Shown here piece after piece: positions 1-7,463 of a stretch of 57,841 bases of DNA. The stretch lies in NCBI RefSeq assembly GCF_003711395.1, contig NZ_PJRJ01000019.1, positions 1 to 57,841 on the forward strand, read 5' to 3'. The notes under the pieces are model-generated. The model saw only the letters and a program-made list of their open reading frames with translations, was not told the DNA's origin and did no database searches. This DNA comes from Acinetobacter sp. B51(2017) (GTDB lineage Bacteria > Pseudomonadota > Gammaproteobacteria > Pseudomonadales > Moraxellaceae). The position numbers were made by a program, and so were the translations under genes. Position 1 is the stretch's first letter, and every line of letters begins with the position of its first letter.

Positions 1-420
1 AGTGGCAAGAAGAAAGCACATACTTTCAAAGTTCAGGCCATTATCCATTATAGAACTCAGCAAGTTCTGAGTTTATGTACGAATCGTGGTGCTGTACATG
101 ATTTCGAACTCTTCAAACGCAACTTGAATCAGATTCCTGCAGGTGCCTTTATCCTTGCAGATAAAGGTTATCAAGGGATCTATACAGTATATCCAAATAG
201 CTTATTGCCATTAAAAGCAAAAAAGCGCTGCAAACTAGATCTGGAGCTAAAATTTTACAATCAAGAAATTAATAAAAGAAGAATTGGGATTGAGCATGTA
301 TTTGGCCGTTTGAAAAGCTTCAAAATCCTTGCCGAGCGTTATCGAAACCGAGGAAAAAGACTCGGATTAAGATTTAATTTGATTGCGGGCATCTACAATT
401 TGGAGCTGAGTAAAAAATAA
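1..420 (+). CDS. IS5-family (ISL2-like) transposase, C-terminal part
   Basis: The frame is open from the first base of the window, so this is the 3' part (about 139 codons) of a DDE transposase whose start lies outside. The fragment shows the ADKGYQG block, which carries the second catalytic Asp, and a later block IEHVFGRLKSFKIL with the catalytic Glu. A basic stretch ending in LRFNLIAGIYN follows. This pattern is typical of IS5-family transposases, especially the ISL2 group. The 3' end looks intact, with a TAA stop. Nothing in the visible part is broken, but completeness cannot be judged. The group assignment is from memory of the motif. Confidence 0.85.
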   Translation, partial: SGKKKAHTFKVQAIIHYRTQQVLSLCTNRGAVHDFELFKRNLNQIPAGAFILADKGYQGIYTVYPNSLLPLKAKKRCKLDLELKFYNQEINKRRIGIEHVFGRLKSFKILAERYRNRGKRLGLRFNLIAGIYNLELSKK

Positions 421-475
421 CTTATGAAAGAAGTCTAGTAATAAATACTAAATGTAGGTGTAAATTAAAGGCTGA
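1..475 (+). mobile_element. Right-hand part of an IS5-family insertion sequence
   Basis: This holds the transposase 3' end plus about 55 bp of AT-rich non-coding DNA. The right boundary is placed near 470-476 because recognisable tnpB sequence starts there abruptly. The terminal inverted repeat and target duplication cannot be confirmed, since the left end is outside the window. The arrangement indicates that the IS inserted into an older tnpB gene. Confidence 0.55.
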
Positions 476-553
476 TTGTCTGTGGAGGGAAGGTGCAGTA
501 AAGGTCGCTCTGCGAAGCAGAAAGCAAGCGAAATCTGTGAGGAAGTCACCTAA
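476..553 (+). pseudogene. tnpB 3' remnant (IS200/IS605-type element)
   Basis: Twenty-five codons ending in TAA encode the extreme C-terminus of a TnpB-like protein (LSVEG, then KGRSAKQKASEICEEVT). The same tail occurs on the minus strand at 57667-57840 (LSVEGGCGKG, KQKASEIREEVA). Upstream the frame is closed by a TGA at 473-475, where the IS5-family element begins. The body of tnpB is therefore missing here or displaced to the left of the window. Confidence 0.75.
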
Positions 554-626
554 GAGATTTTGCCTTTAGAATACCTGAGAAACGAGTTCTACAAGGAACT
601 AGTCGAAAGTGTTGGGAGCATTTCAA
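476..626 (+). ncRNA. TnpB-associated omega/reRNA-like scaffold, left copy (relic)
   Basis: The sequence is close to the tnpB 3'-end-plus-right-end region at 57594-57745, in inverse orientation. Shared blocks include TCTGTGGAGGG, GCAGAAAGCAAGCGAAATC, GAGAAACGAGTT and CTAGTCGAAAGTG. In IS200/IS605 elements this segment (end of tnpB plus right end) encodes the guide-RNA scaffold, and the flanking host DNA supplies the guide. Here the guide would start near 627, running into the stop codon of the neighbouring gene. Expression is unproven. With tnpB interrupted it may be a relic. Confidence 0.5.
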
Positions 627-628
627 CG

Positions 629-1339
629 CTAACAAATCAACAAAAGTCGATATTCACCGGCGTTTTCAAGCGGTGCACGGTGTACACAGGGTAAAACCTG
701 CTGAGTGGGATGATCTACAGCAAGCCGCCATAGTTGCCCAACCCCTAAGTTAATAGGCTGTGCGTCAGGTTGAGCTTGATAATGCAGATCAAAGAAATAC
801 TCTGCTAAAAAGGCCTCAAAACCACTTTCCGGCCCATCATACAATGCTTTTAATTTTTCACGAATCTCAGGAATTAAGATTTTTTGCTCAACTTGATCAT
901 TAGCAATTAAATCACTGGCTACACCAAAATAGGTACATAAAAAGGTATCCGTTGCCACAGGCGAACGATCGACATGATAGGAATACACATCGGTGGCAAT
1001 AAAATCAAAGTCGTCATCACGCGCATAACATTTAAGCAAATTTAAACTGGGCAAAGCACCCTGTGCACTCAGTAATTGCATATCCTGAATAATGATGTCT
1101 CGTGCGATTTGACCTTGCGCGCTCAGCTCAAGTGCCTGTAAGTCTTCAATAGATACTTCGGTAATATCATCCTCTAACTCGAGTTGATCGACAATTTCTT
1201 TAAAATCACCTGCTAAATCTCGCTTCCAACACAAGGCGTTATTGAGTCCTTGGAATGGGGTATTAACCAAATCTTCAAAGCTATCGACCAGTCGAATTTG
1301 AGGGTGAGATAAAAGATCGCTAGACATCATCGTATACAT
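629..1339 (-). CDS. DUF1826-like conserved hypothetical protein
   Basis: This is a 236-residue soluble protein without signal peptide or membrane segment. The middle contains YSYHVDR and the C-terminus HRAPLENAGEYRLLL. An H-x-D followed far downstream by HR(S/A)P and an RLLL ending resembles the DUF1826 family; that assignment is from memory and tentative. The start is uncertain: ATGs at 1339, 1330 and 1327 are all possible and none has a strong ribosome binding site. The stop codon (TAG, 629-631) lies within about three bases of the TnpB element's right end, so the last residues may have been altered or trimmed by that insertion. The function is unknown. Confidence 0.65.
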   Translation of the reverse strand: MYTMMSSDLLSHPQIRLVDSFEDLVNTPFQGLNNALCWKRDLAGDFKEIVDQLELEDDITEVSIEDLQALELSAQGQIARDIIIQDMQLLSAQGALPSLNLLKCYARDDDFDFIATDVYSYHVDRSPVATDTFLCTYFGVASDLIANDQVEQKILIPEIREKLKALYDGPESGFEAFLAEYFFDLHYQAQPDAQPINLGVGQLWRLAVDHPTQQVLPCVHRAPLENAGEYRLLLIC

Positions 1340-1469
1340 TTAAAAACTACAAGCCGTGAATCATACGCGCTATGACAACAACAAGGTAGCCAAACCGTGC
1401 AACATTCAAGCGCATGGCAGATCACTTATAACTGTTGAATCACATGCATACTTTTGCAAAGTATTAAAC

Positions 1470-2852
1470 TCAAGATTTTACAGCATGTGGAAATATCAAA
1501 CGAAAAACCACCCCATCATGCAAATTTTCGACCTGTACTTTGCCTTGATGAATCTGCATGATCGATTTAACAATCGCCAAGCCTAATCCACCTGTACGCC
1601 CCGAAGCATGACGGCTATTTTCTACTTGATAAAAACGCTCAAATAAATGTGCAAGGTGTCTCGCTTCAATCTGCACATGCGGCGTAAAGACCGACACACG
1701 CGTGTTTAAAGTGTCTACGTCAACCTGAATTTTGACTTGGCTTTGAGGGACTCCATGATCAATAGCATTGCTGATTAAATTTGCTAATGCGCGTTCAACC
1801 AAAACAGCATGTCCGAGCACTACCACGTCTGGCGGCATCAATACTTGCATTTGAATCTGTTTATCTTCCGCTAAGAAACTAAAGTAATCTACTAAATCAT
1901 TCAGCATGCTTGGTAATGCGATTGGCGTTAATTCTTTTTGATATTCGCCATGCTCCAAACGGGCGATCAGCAACATACTCTCAATCATCTGATGCAGACG
2001 TTCATATTCCTCTAAATGTGAATACAGCAAATTTTCTAGATCGTCTTGTGTTCTGCTATGGGACAACACAATTTGGGTTTGTCCGATCAGATTATTCAGC
2101 GGTGTGCGTAATTCATGGGCAATATCTTCTGAGAAGCGCGCCAACTGCTGATAGCTCATGTCTAAACGATCTAACATACGATTCATAGAGTGAGTCAGTT
2201 TATTCACTTCTTGGCTGATTGACTGCGTGGAGAAGCGTGAGTCATGATGATTTAAATGAATTTCCGCGGATGCCTGTATCAATTGACGCATCGACTTTAA
2301 GATATAGCGTCCTGCAAGCCATGCCATCAAGGTGGAGAGCAGAATATCCACTACACTATACATCAGTAATTTTTGCCGATAGCTGGCTAGAATCTGTTGT
2401 CCTTCAGCCAACTGTTTACCGGCAATTAAAGTATAATGATGTGCGTTGATCTTCAGTCGTTTAAAAGCCAGTCGCGTGCTTGGTGTGTCTGTCTGATCAT
2501 TCTGAAATTGTAGATGATTGGTCACATGCAGTGACGGCAGATCAATCTTCAAGGGGTTAATGGTAATTATGGGCTGTTGATTCTTATATAAGATCAATAA
2601 ATTATCTTGCTGCCCCAACATATTTTCATACAGCTTGGGATGCTGAATCAATAAATTCAAGCTGTTCTGATCTTGTAAAAAGATCTCAATACGTTCAAGA
2701 CGTGATGTTAAAGCTTGATCTTGTTGGGTTTGAATGATGCGCTGCATATTTTGATCAGACACCCAAGCAATGCTGCTAAACACCACACAGCAAATCAAAC
2801 CAAATGAAAGTGCCAATAAGGCACTCATAGGCAATTGAACAGAACGCTTCAT
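1470..2852 (-). CDS. Heavy-metal/oxidative-stress-type sensor histidine kinase (CusS/HprS-like)
   Basis: This is a 460-residue inner-membrane kinase. Transmembrane segments lie at about residues 10-33 and 160-182, enclosing a periplasmic sensor domain of about 125 residues. A HAMP linker follows, then a HisKA domain with phospho-acceptor His246 in EDIAHELRTPL and a HATPase domain with SNAIDHG and GGLGLAIV boxes. The EDIAHELRTP..NLIGQTQ block is typical of the CusS/heavy-metal sensor group. Its ATG overlaps the stop of the upstream response regulator by four bases, so the pair is translationally coupled. The divergent neighbour encodes a hydroxyisourate hydrolase. In E. coli hiuH adjoins hprRS, which makes an HprS-like role plausible. 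The inducing signal cannot be read from the sequence. Confidence 0.9.
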   Translation of the reverse strand: MKRSVQLPMSALLALSFGLICCVVFSSIAWVSDQNMQRIIQTQQDQALTSRLERIEIFLQDQNSLNLLIQHPKLYENMLGQQDNLLILYKNQQPIITINPLKIDLPSLHVTNHLQFQNDQTDTPSTRLAFKRLKINAHHYTLIAGKQLAEGQQILASYRQKLLMYSVVDILLSTLMAWLAGRYILKSMRQLIQASAEIHLNHHDSRFSTQSISQEVNKLTHSMNRMLDRLDMSYQQLARFSEDIAHELRTPLNNLIGQTQIVLSHSRTQDDLENLLYSHLEEYERLHQMIESMLLIARLEHGEYQKELTPIALPSMLNDLVDYFSFLAEDKQIQMQVLMPPDVVVLGHAVLVERALANLISNAIDHGVPQSQVKIQVDVDTLNTRVSVFTPHVQIEARHLAHLFERFYQVENSRHASGRTGGLGLAIVKSIMQIHQGKVQVENLHDGVVFRLIFPHAVKS

Positions 2853-3520
2853 GGTTGCTCAGCAAGTTTATAGCCCAAACCACGCACGGTATGGATCAGT
2901 TTAGGGGCAAAATGATCGTCTACCTTGCTCCTTAAACGACGAATCGCGACATCCACCACATTAGTATCGGTACTAAAATTAATATTCCACACTTGAGAGG
3001 CAATTTGCGAACGGGTCAGGACTTGGCCTTGATGTTCCATCAAAAATTGCAACAAGAAAAATTCTTTTTGGGTTAAATCAATCAGCTCCTGCTCACGCCA
3101 TACTTGGTGTTGCAGCCGATCCAGTTTCAGATTCGCCACTTGATAATATTCTTGTGCAACACGCGGATGACGCTGCAATAAACGTTTTATCCGCGCCAGT
3201 AATTCAATATACGAAAAGGGCTTAATCAGATAGTCATCTGCACCAAGCTCTAAGCCTTTGACGCGATCAAGCACATGATCACGTGCTGTGAGCATCAGTA
3301 CGGGGACTTGGCTCATGGTTCTGAGTGTTTTTAAAATTTGCCAGCCATCAAATTCAGGTAACATGACGTCTAACAATACAAGATCATAATTGGTCTGCTC
3401 AAGTCGTGTCAGCGCAGTTCGCCCATCATGACATACCGTGGTCTGATAACCAGATTCTTGTAAGCCTTTGGCCAAGTATTCAGAAATTTTGACTTCGTCT
3501 TCAATAATTAAAATATGCAT
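2849..3520 (-). CDS. OmpR-family response regulator (CusR/HprR-like)
   Basis: This 223-residue regulator has an N-terminal receiver domain, with acidic pocket EDE at residues 8-10, phospho-acceptor Asp51 in LVLLDVMLP and a conserved Lys in DDYLIKPF. A C-terminal OmpR-type winged helix follows, containing the VVDVAIRRLRSKVD recognition region. It is the first gene of a two-gene operon with the kinase. It is divergent from the heme-binding-like/hiuH pair, and an inverted repeat of CusR-box half-sites lies between them (3554-3580). This suggests autoregulation and control of the divergent pair. The similarity is to CusR/HprR as a group, and I cannot separate the two by eye. Confidence 0.9.
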   Translation of the reverse strand: MHILIIEDEVKISEYLAKGLQESGYQTTVCHDGRTALTRLEQTNYDLVLLDVMLPEFDGWQILKTLRTMSQVPVLMLTARDHVLDRVKGLELGADDYLIKPFSYIELLARIKRLLQRHPRVAQEYYQVANLKLDRLQHQVWREQELIDLTQKEFFLLQFLMEHQGQVLTRSQIASQVWNINFSTDTNVVDVAIRRLRSKVDDHFAPKLIHTVRGLGYKLAEQP

Positions 3521-3553
3521 TTGCCTAGTTTACTGCCTTTTAAAACGCGATAG

Positions 3554-3580
3554 ATGACAAATCCGTAATCTAATTGTCAT
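3554..3580. promoter_or_regulatory. Candidate response-regulator operator, ATGACAA-N13-TTGTCAT
   Basis: A perfect 7-bp inverted repeat lies in the divergent intergenic region: ATGACAA at 3554-3560 and TTGTCAT at 3574-3580. The half-sites equal those of the E. coli CusR box, where the gap is 2 bp. Here the gap is 13 bp, about one helical turn longer. The position suits control of both divergent units. Binding is inferred. Confidence 0.5.
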
Positions 3581-3639
3581 GCATCAGGGAATTTTTTCAT
3601 TTTAGTATGACTGCAAGTTTTCAGCATATTGAAAAGATC

Positions 3640-4131
3640 ATGAACTTGAAAAGAATATCAACGGGTTGCATCCTCCTGTCATCGTTAATGGGAAGTGTGT
3701 CGCATGCCAAAATGCCGCAGCAGTATGTCATGTCACTTGAAGTTGCCCAGCAGCTCAATCAAAAAGTGATGCAACAGTGTGCCCAAGATGCAAAACCCGC
3801 TGCAGTTGTGGTGATGGATCAAGGTGGTCATGTGTTAAGCAGCCAACGGTATGAAGCTGTGGGTATTCATAATTTAATTGCAGCAGAACGTAAAGCATTT
3901 ACTGCTTATTCAAGCAAAACCCCGACTTTAGATTTTATGCGCAATGCACAAAAGAACCCTGACGCACAGAATTTAAATAGTTTGCCGGAGTTATTACTGC
4001 TCGGTGGTGGTGTTCCTGTGTTTTATCAAGGTCAATTGATTGGAGCCGTCGGAGTGGCAGGTGCGGGTGGTTCCGTACAAGATCATCAATGTGCACAAAA
4101 AGGCATTGAATCATTGTTAAAGCAACTTTAA
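3640..4131 (+). CDS. Periplasmic GlcG/HbpS-like (DUF336) heme-binding-type protein
   Basis: This 163-residue exported protein starts with a clear signal peptide (MNLKRISTGCILLSSLMG, cleavage near SHA-KMP). The mature part is a single GlcG/HbpS (PF03928) domain. Diagnostic blocks are PAAVVVMDQGGHVLSSQR, the AERKAFTA helix, LLLGGGVPV and GAVGVAGAGGSVQDHQCA. Family members bind heme or act as sensor accessories; the precise ligand here is unknown. The start at 3640 was preferred to an upstream TTG because it gives the signal peptide. The gene lies 33 bp ahead of hiuH on the same strand and divergent from the two-component system, so the periplasmic pair is probably its regulon. Confidence 0.85.
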   Translation: MNLKRISTGCILLSSLMGSVSHAKMPQQYVMSLEVAQQLNQKVMQQCAQDAKPAAVVVMDQGGHVLSSQRYEAVGIHNLIAAERKAFTAYSSKTPTLDFMRNAQKNPDAQNLNSLPELLLLGGGVPVFYQGQLIGAVGVAGAGGSVQDHQCAQKGIESLLKQL

Positions 4132-4164
4132 TTGTAATCATTATCGTTCAATAGGAAATTCAAC

Positions 4165-4563
4165 ATGAAAAAAATTATTTTGGCAGCAAGCGGTGCATTA
4201 TTTTCAAGTGTGCTATGGGCGCAAAATCCATTAAGTGTGCATGTACTTAACCTTGAAAATGGCTTGCCATCACCTGATGTAAAGGTCACATTAGAGCAGC
4301 AACAAAATGGCAAATGGGTGCAAATTTCACAAGCGACAACCAATGCACAAGGCCGCATTACTGCGCTGTTTCCCGAAAATAAATCATTTGATACTGCGGT
4401 CTATAAAGTGACCTTTAAAACAGGGGAGTGGTTTAAAGCAAATAACCAAAAGACCTTCTTCCCTGAAGTTCCTGTCATTTTTCAAGTGGATGGTTCAGTA
4501 AAACACTATCATATTCCACTATTACTCAGCCCTTACGGTTATTCAACCTATCGTGGCAACTAA
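4165..4563 (+). CDS. hiuH: Periplasmic 5-hydroxyisourate hydrolase (transthyretin-like)
   Basis: This 132-residue protein has an N-terminal signal peptide ending near VLWA-QNP and one transthyretin-related domain. Family hallmarks are LSVHVLNLENGLPS (catalytic His in HVL), TTNAQGR (conserved Arg) and the C-terminal signature YSTYRGN, which is usually YSTYRGS. The enzyme hydrolyses 5-hydroxyisourate, a urate oxidation product. Export to the periplasm matches E. coli HiuH. No other purine-degradation genes are near, and the link here is to a two-component system as in E. coli hiuH-hprRS. A hairpin terminator follows immediately. Confidence 0.92.
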   Translation: MKKIILAASGALFSSVLWAQNPLSVHVLNLENGLPSPDVKVTLEQQQNGKWVQISQATTNAQGRITALFPENKSFDTAVYKVTFKTGEWFKANNQKTFFPEVPVIFQVDGSVKHYHIPLLLSPYGYSTYRGN

Positions 4564-4575
4564 CATTGAGTTTTA

Positions 4576-4606
4576 ACAATGGCCGTATGCAAGATACGGT
4601 CATTGT
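4576..4606. terminator. Bidirectional rho-independent terminator
   Basis: A 13-bp stem (arms 4576-4588 and 4594-4606, one G-T pair) has a 5-base loop GCAAG. It has TTTTA on the plus side and a run of T/A on the minus side. It separates convergent hiuH and the cupin gene, overlapping the cupin stop codon. Confidence 0.8.
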
Positions 4607-5301
4607 TTTAATACAGCATTTTCTTTCTGCGACCAAACCTGCATCGCATGTTGTAAGTGCCCACTTTTGACATAAATGTTTGCACCAGTCTCGGTGGCCT
4701 TGAGTTGTAAATCACTGTCTTGCGGCAAACGCAACCAAGAGCCTGCGGGATAAACCTGTTTACCAGAACTCAGCGCACCTGTAAGCACCAAAATTTCTAA
4801 ACCCTGTTGCAGACTTAACTTACACGATTGATGCGCCTCTAATTTTTCTAAATAGGTGTGTTCAAATGGAGATTGAAATAAAGGGCACAGCTCACGACCA
4901 TCTTCGAGTCTCCAATTTTTAGGATCATGGGTATTGATCCGTGTTGGCTGTAGTTCGTCTTCAGTCATTTGCATCAACTTCACGAAAATTTGACAACCTA
5001 CTTCACTTGAGACGCGATGTTTTGACTGATGTGGGTTACGCATATACCAGCCTGCAGGATAATGTTGATCAGAATTTTCACTAAATACACCTGCTAATAC
5101 CAAAACTTCTTCCCCCAACGGATGTGAATGCTCTGGAAATTCAGAATGTTGCGGAAATTCAACAATACTGGTGGCACGCGCCTTTTCATCACCCACACGA
5201 TCCAACATCATCCGTCTCACCTCACCATTTGGTGATTGCACCCAGCGATAGTTTTGTGGCGTGATGATTACGGATTTTAAGAAGTCAGCATGAATAAGCA
5301 T
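4600..5301 (-). CDS. Two-cupin ChrR-like protein
   Basis: This 233-residue soluble protein is made of two cupin repeats. The first, about residues 20-110, has a metal-binding-like pattern: PEHSHPLGEEVLVLAGVF, then YPAGWYMRNP and HRV. The second, about residues 135-215, keeps the fold (LEILVLTGAL, YPAGSWLRLP) but lacks the histidines. This arrangement matches ChrR-like anti-sigma/cupin domain proteins. There is no neighbouring sigma factor or zinc-finger anti-sigma N-terminus, so it is probably a stand-alone cupin. Substrate and partner are unknown. It converges with hiuH. Confidence 0.75.
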   Translation of the reverse strand: MLIHADFLKSVIITPQNYRWVQSPNGEVRRMMLDRVGDEKARATSIVEFPQHSEFPEHSHPLGEEVLVLAGVFSENSDQHYPAGWYMRNPHQSKHRVSSEVGCQIFVKLMQMTEDELQPTRINTHDPKNWRLEDGRELCPLFQSPFEHTYLEKLEAHQSCKLSLQQGLEILVLTGALSSGKQVYPAGSWLRLPQDSDLQLKATETGANIYVKSGHLQHAMQVWSQKENAVLKQ

Positions 5302-5770
5302 ATGATTTAGAGTAAGTCCTACGTATTGATCCCATATTATCGTGCTTCGCCGTGCTATAGCGCTAAAATATTTGTGAAGGTGTGTTTGGTGTGATGCTGT
5401 TGCTTAATATTTGTCTTATCAAAAAAATACGAAAACAGTCAGAGTAAAAAGAATAAGCAGGGCATGATTAGAATGCCCTGTATTGCTATAAGAATTTGTG
5501 AATGCGCTTAAAGTTCAACAAAACAAATTTTATTTGTTAAAAATCAATTACTTAATTTAATGCTCTGATAAGGGATTTAATTAGTAAGTTTAATTTACCT
5601 CATCAAGATTTTTAGACTCAGACAAATTCTCACAATAGACTCAATCTCTCTATACGCATGATGGCAGGCTGTTACTAATTAACTGATGTCTATAAAATGA
5701 CTAACTATTGAATACATCTGATTTAGGCTTTGATATCAATGCTTAAGTTAAGTTACGACTGGAGTTTTAA
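5302..5770. other. Gene-free gap of about 470 bp with one hairpin
   Basis: No credible coding frame was found. The gap holds the promoter region of the cupin gene and one clear inverted repeat at 5458-5480 (CAGGGCAT, 7-base loop, ATGCCCTG). That hairpin lacks a good T-run on either side, so its role is uncertain. The rest is AT-rich with no recognisable RNA. Confidence 0.4.
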
Positions 5771-6010
5771 TCACTCAGATTTCTGCGTGGCTTTTTGGCG
5801 TAATACATACAAATATAAGCTCTCTACTTTTTCACGTGCCCATGGCGTGGTACGTAAAAATCGTAATGATGATTTAACACTCGGATCTATACAAAAACAT
5901 CTAATTTCAATTTTACGGCTTAAACCTTCAAAGCCACCATAATAATCCAATAGTTCATCCAAAATATCAGCAAGCTTTTTGCCGTGTAAAGGGTCATTGG
6001 AGGCGTTCAT
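5771..6010 (-). CDS. VF530-family (DUF2132) small DNA-binding-type protein
   Basis: This 79-residue protein matches the VF530/DUF2132 pattern along most of its length. The opening is NDPLHGKKLADIL, then LLDYYGGFEGLSRKIEIRCF, and the core is DPSVKSSLRFLRTTPWARE followed by KVESLYL. The family is small and helical, with structures suggesting a SAP-like DNA-binding fold. The function is not established. It is monocistronic, with gene-free DNA on both sides. Confidence 0.88.
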   Translation of the reverse strand: MNASNDPLHGKKLADILDELLDYYGGFEGLSRKIEIRCFCIDPSVKSSLRFLRTTPWAREKVESLYLYVLRQKATQKSE

Positions 6011-6542
6011 AACTGATCAACTGTATTTACGGAGACCATGATTATAACCTGAGCGAGTTAAAAATAAGAGGGGGTAGAATTTAAAGGTCTAAACTCATGC
6101 AAGAACATAGCATCTTTTCAGACACCCATTATTTAACATAATCTATATTATACGAAATTTGATTGTAAGCCCACAATAGATATATTCAGTTACTGGTAAT
6201 ATTAATAGGTCTATATAACATACTGCACACCAAGCTATATAGCTTGCTCGATGCAAGCTTAGAACTGTTATTGCAATAAAATTCCTTGATCCTCTAGTTA
6301 ATATAAATAATAATCAATTTTATTTGAAATTAAATACTATTAACAATGATATCTAAGCTAGAATTTTTTTTGATTTGCCTATTAACTACGCTGATCACTC
6401 AAATCGGTTGTTATATCAGCCTTGGAATATAAATGTGTCAGGTCTGTGCCAAACTAAAAATATTTAAAAAACTATGATGATCATTGTGTTAAAGATTGAT
6501 CAGCTATTTAAATCGATCTGATGAATGAACTGCAGAGATACG
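6011..6542. other. AT-rich gene-free gap
   Basis: This stretch of about 530 bp has no convincing ORF. The one notable element is a perfect 16-bp palindrome, CAAGCTATATAGCTTG, at 6231-6246, with another CAAGCTT shortly after. Base composition is more AT-rich than the flanking genes. It separates the small VF530-like gene from the terminator of the dihydroxybenzoate operon. Confidence 0.4.
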
Positions 6543-6573
6543 AAAAAACCCCAAGCATAAAGCTTGGGGTCTT
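6543..6573 (-). terminator. Rho-independent terminator of the ent operon
   Basis: A 9-bp perfect stem (ACCCCAAGC at 6548-6556, GCTTGGGGT at 6562-6570) with a 5-base loop is followed on the minus strand by a run of six T. It lies 14-44 bp beyond the entB stop codon. Confidence 0.9.
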
Positions 6574-6586
6574 AAGCAAGATAACT

Positions 6587-7447
6587 TTAAGCCGCGATCT
6601 TTTCAAGCCATGCCGCAAGCGTTGGTTCTTCAGCCAATTCTTCAAAACTCACTGTTTTACCTTGATTTTGCCATTGTCCGACTAAAGTCATGAGGCGCAC
6701 AGAATCTAGCCCTAGCATAAACAAGTCATCATCGAGTTGAATGTCCTCTACTGAAAGTTCTAACGCTGCACCTACTGTTTGTATAATGTGCTTGGCATCT
6801 AAGCGGCTTGTCGCTTGCCATGCCATTGTAATACGCTGTGTTGCTTCCACTTGTGCGCAGCGCGTACTGGCATATTTAAGAGCCATATGATGTTCATCTA
6901 AACTAAAATCGGCTAAAGCGTCTCCCACCAAAAACGGTTGGATATTAAGCATAAAGGCTTCAGCCGCACTCATTAAACAGCCAATATGTGCATATACCCC
7001 ACAAATCACCAGTTGATCACGCCCCCAGTCCTGCATTCGCTGTTCAAGATCGGAAAACTTAAATGCGCTATAACGCCATTTTGTAAGGACAATATCATCC
7101 GCTACAGGCATGACAGCATCGTGAATTTTGGTGATATTGGGATCTGCTTTTAAACCCGTCCCCCAAAAATCGGTCAGTAATTGACGATGTTCTGGGGTCT
7201 GATCACCGGGCTGTGCTGTATAAACTACAGGAATACCCTGTGCGCGTGCAGCTGCAATTAAAGCTTGCGTGTTTTGAATTAACTCAGGAATCGGTTGAGC
7301 TGTTAAATCATAAAACTCTAAAAAATATTGTTGCATATCGTGCACCAACAATACAGAACGCTGGGTATCGACCTGCCATTTGGTCTTATTTACATAAAAA
7401 TCTGTCGCTTGTGGCATTGCATAGCCAGCAATTTTTGGAATACTCAT
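6587..7447 (-). CDS. entB: Isochorismatase / aryl carrier protein (EntB/DhbB/BasF-like)
   Basis: This is a 286-residue bifunctional siderophore enzyme. Residues 1-205 form the isochorismatase domain, with LLVHDMQQYFLEFY around Asp37 and the ICGVYAHIGCLMSA block at about 148-161. It converts isochorismate to 2,3-dihydro-2,3-dihydroxybenzoate. Residues 215-286 form an aryl carrier domain with phosphopantetheine-attachment Ser249 in LGLDSVR. Full length and an intact carrier site suggest that it can still present dihydroxybenzoate to a peptide synthetase. It is the last gene of the entA-C-E-B operon, 16 bp after entE and followed by a strong terminator. Confidence 0.93.
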   Translation of the reverse strand: MSIPKIAGYAMPQATDFYVNKTKWQVDTQRSVLLVHDMQQYFLEFYDLTAQPIPELIQNTQALIAAARAQGIPVVYTAQPGDQTPEHRQLLTDFWGTGLKADPNITKIHDAVMPVADDIVLTKWRYSAFKFSDLEQRMQDWGRDQLVICGVYAHIGCLMSAAEAFMLNIQPFLVGDALADFSLDEHHMALKYASTRCAQVEATQRITMAWQATSRLDAKHIIQTVGAALELSVEDIQLDDDLFMLGLDSVRLMTLVGQWQNQGKTVSFEELAEEPTLAAWLEKIAA

Positions 7448-7463
7448 GACCTTATCTCTCAGT

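Noticed and set aside
1356..1586. Plus-strand 76-codon frame beside the sensor kinase gene
   Set aside because: It overlaps the 3' end of the kinase gene antisense and shows neither a ribosome binding site nor a recognisable domain.
4128..4358. Minus-strand cysteine-rich frame over hiuH
   Set aside because: It overlaps a well-supported hiuH gene and its terminator region on the opposite strand and shows no domain.
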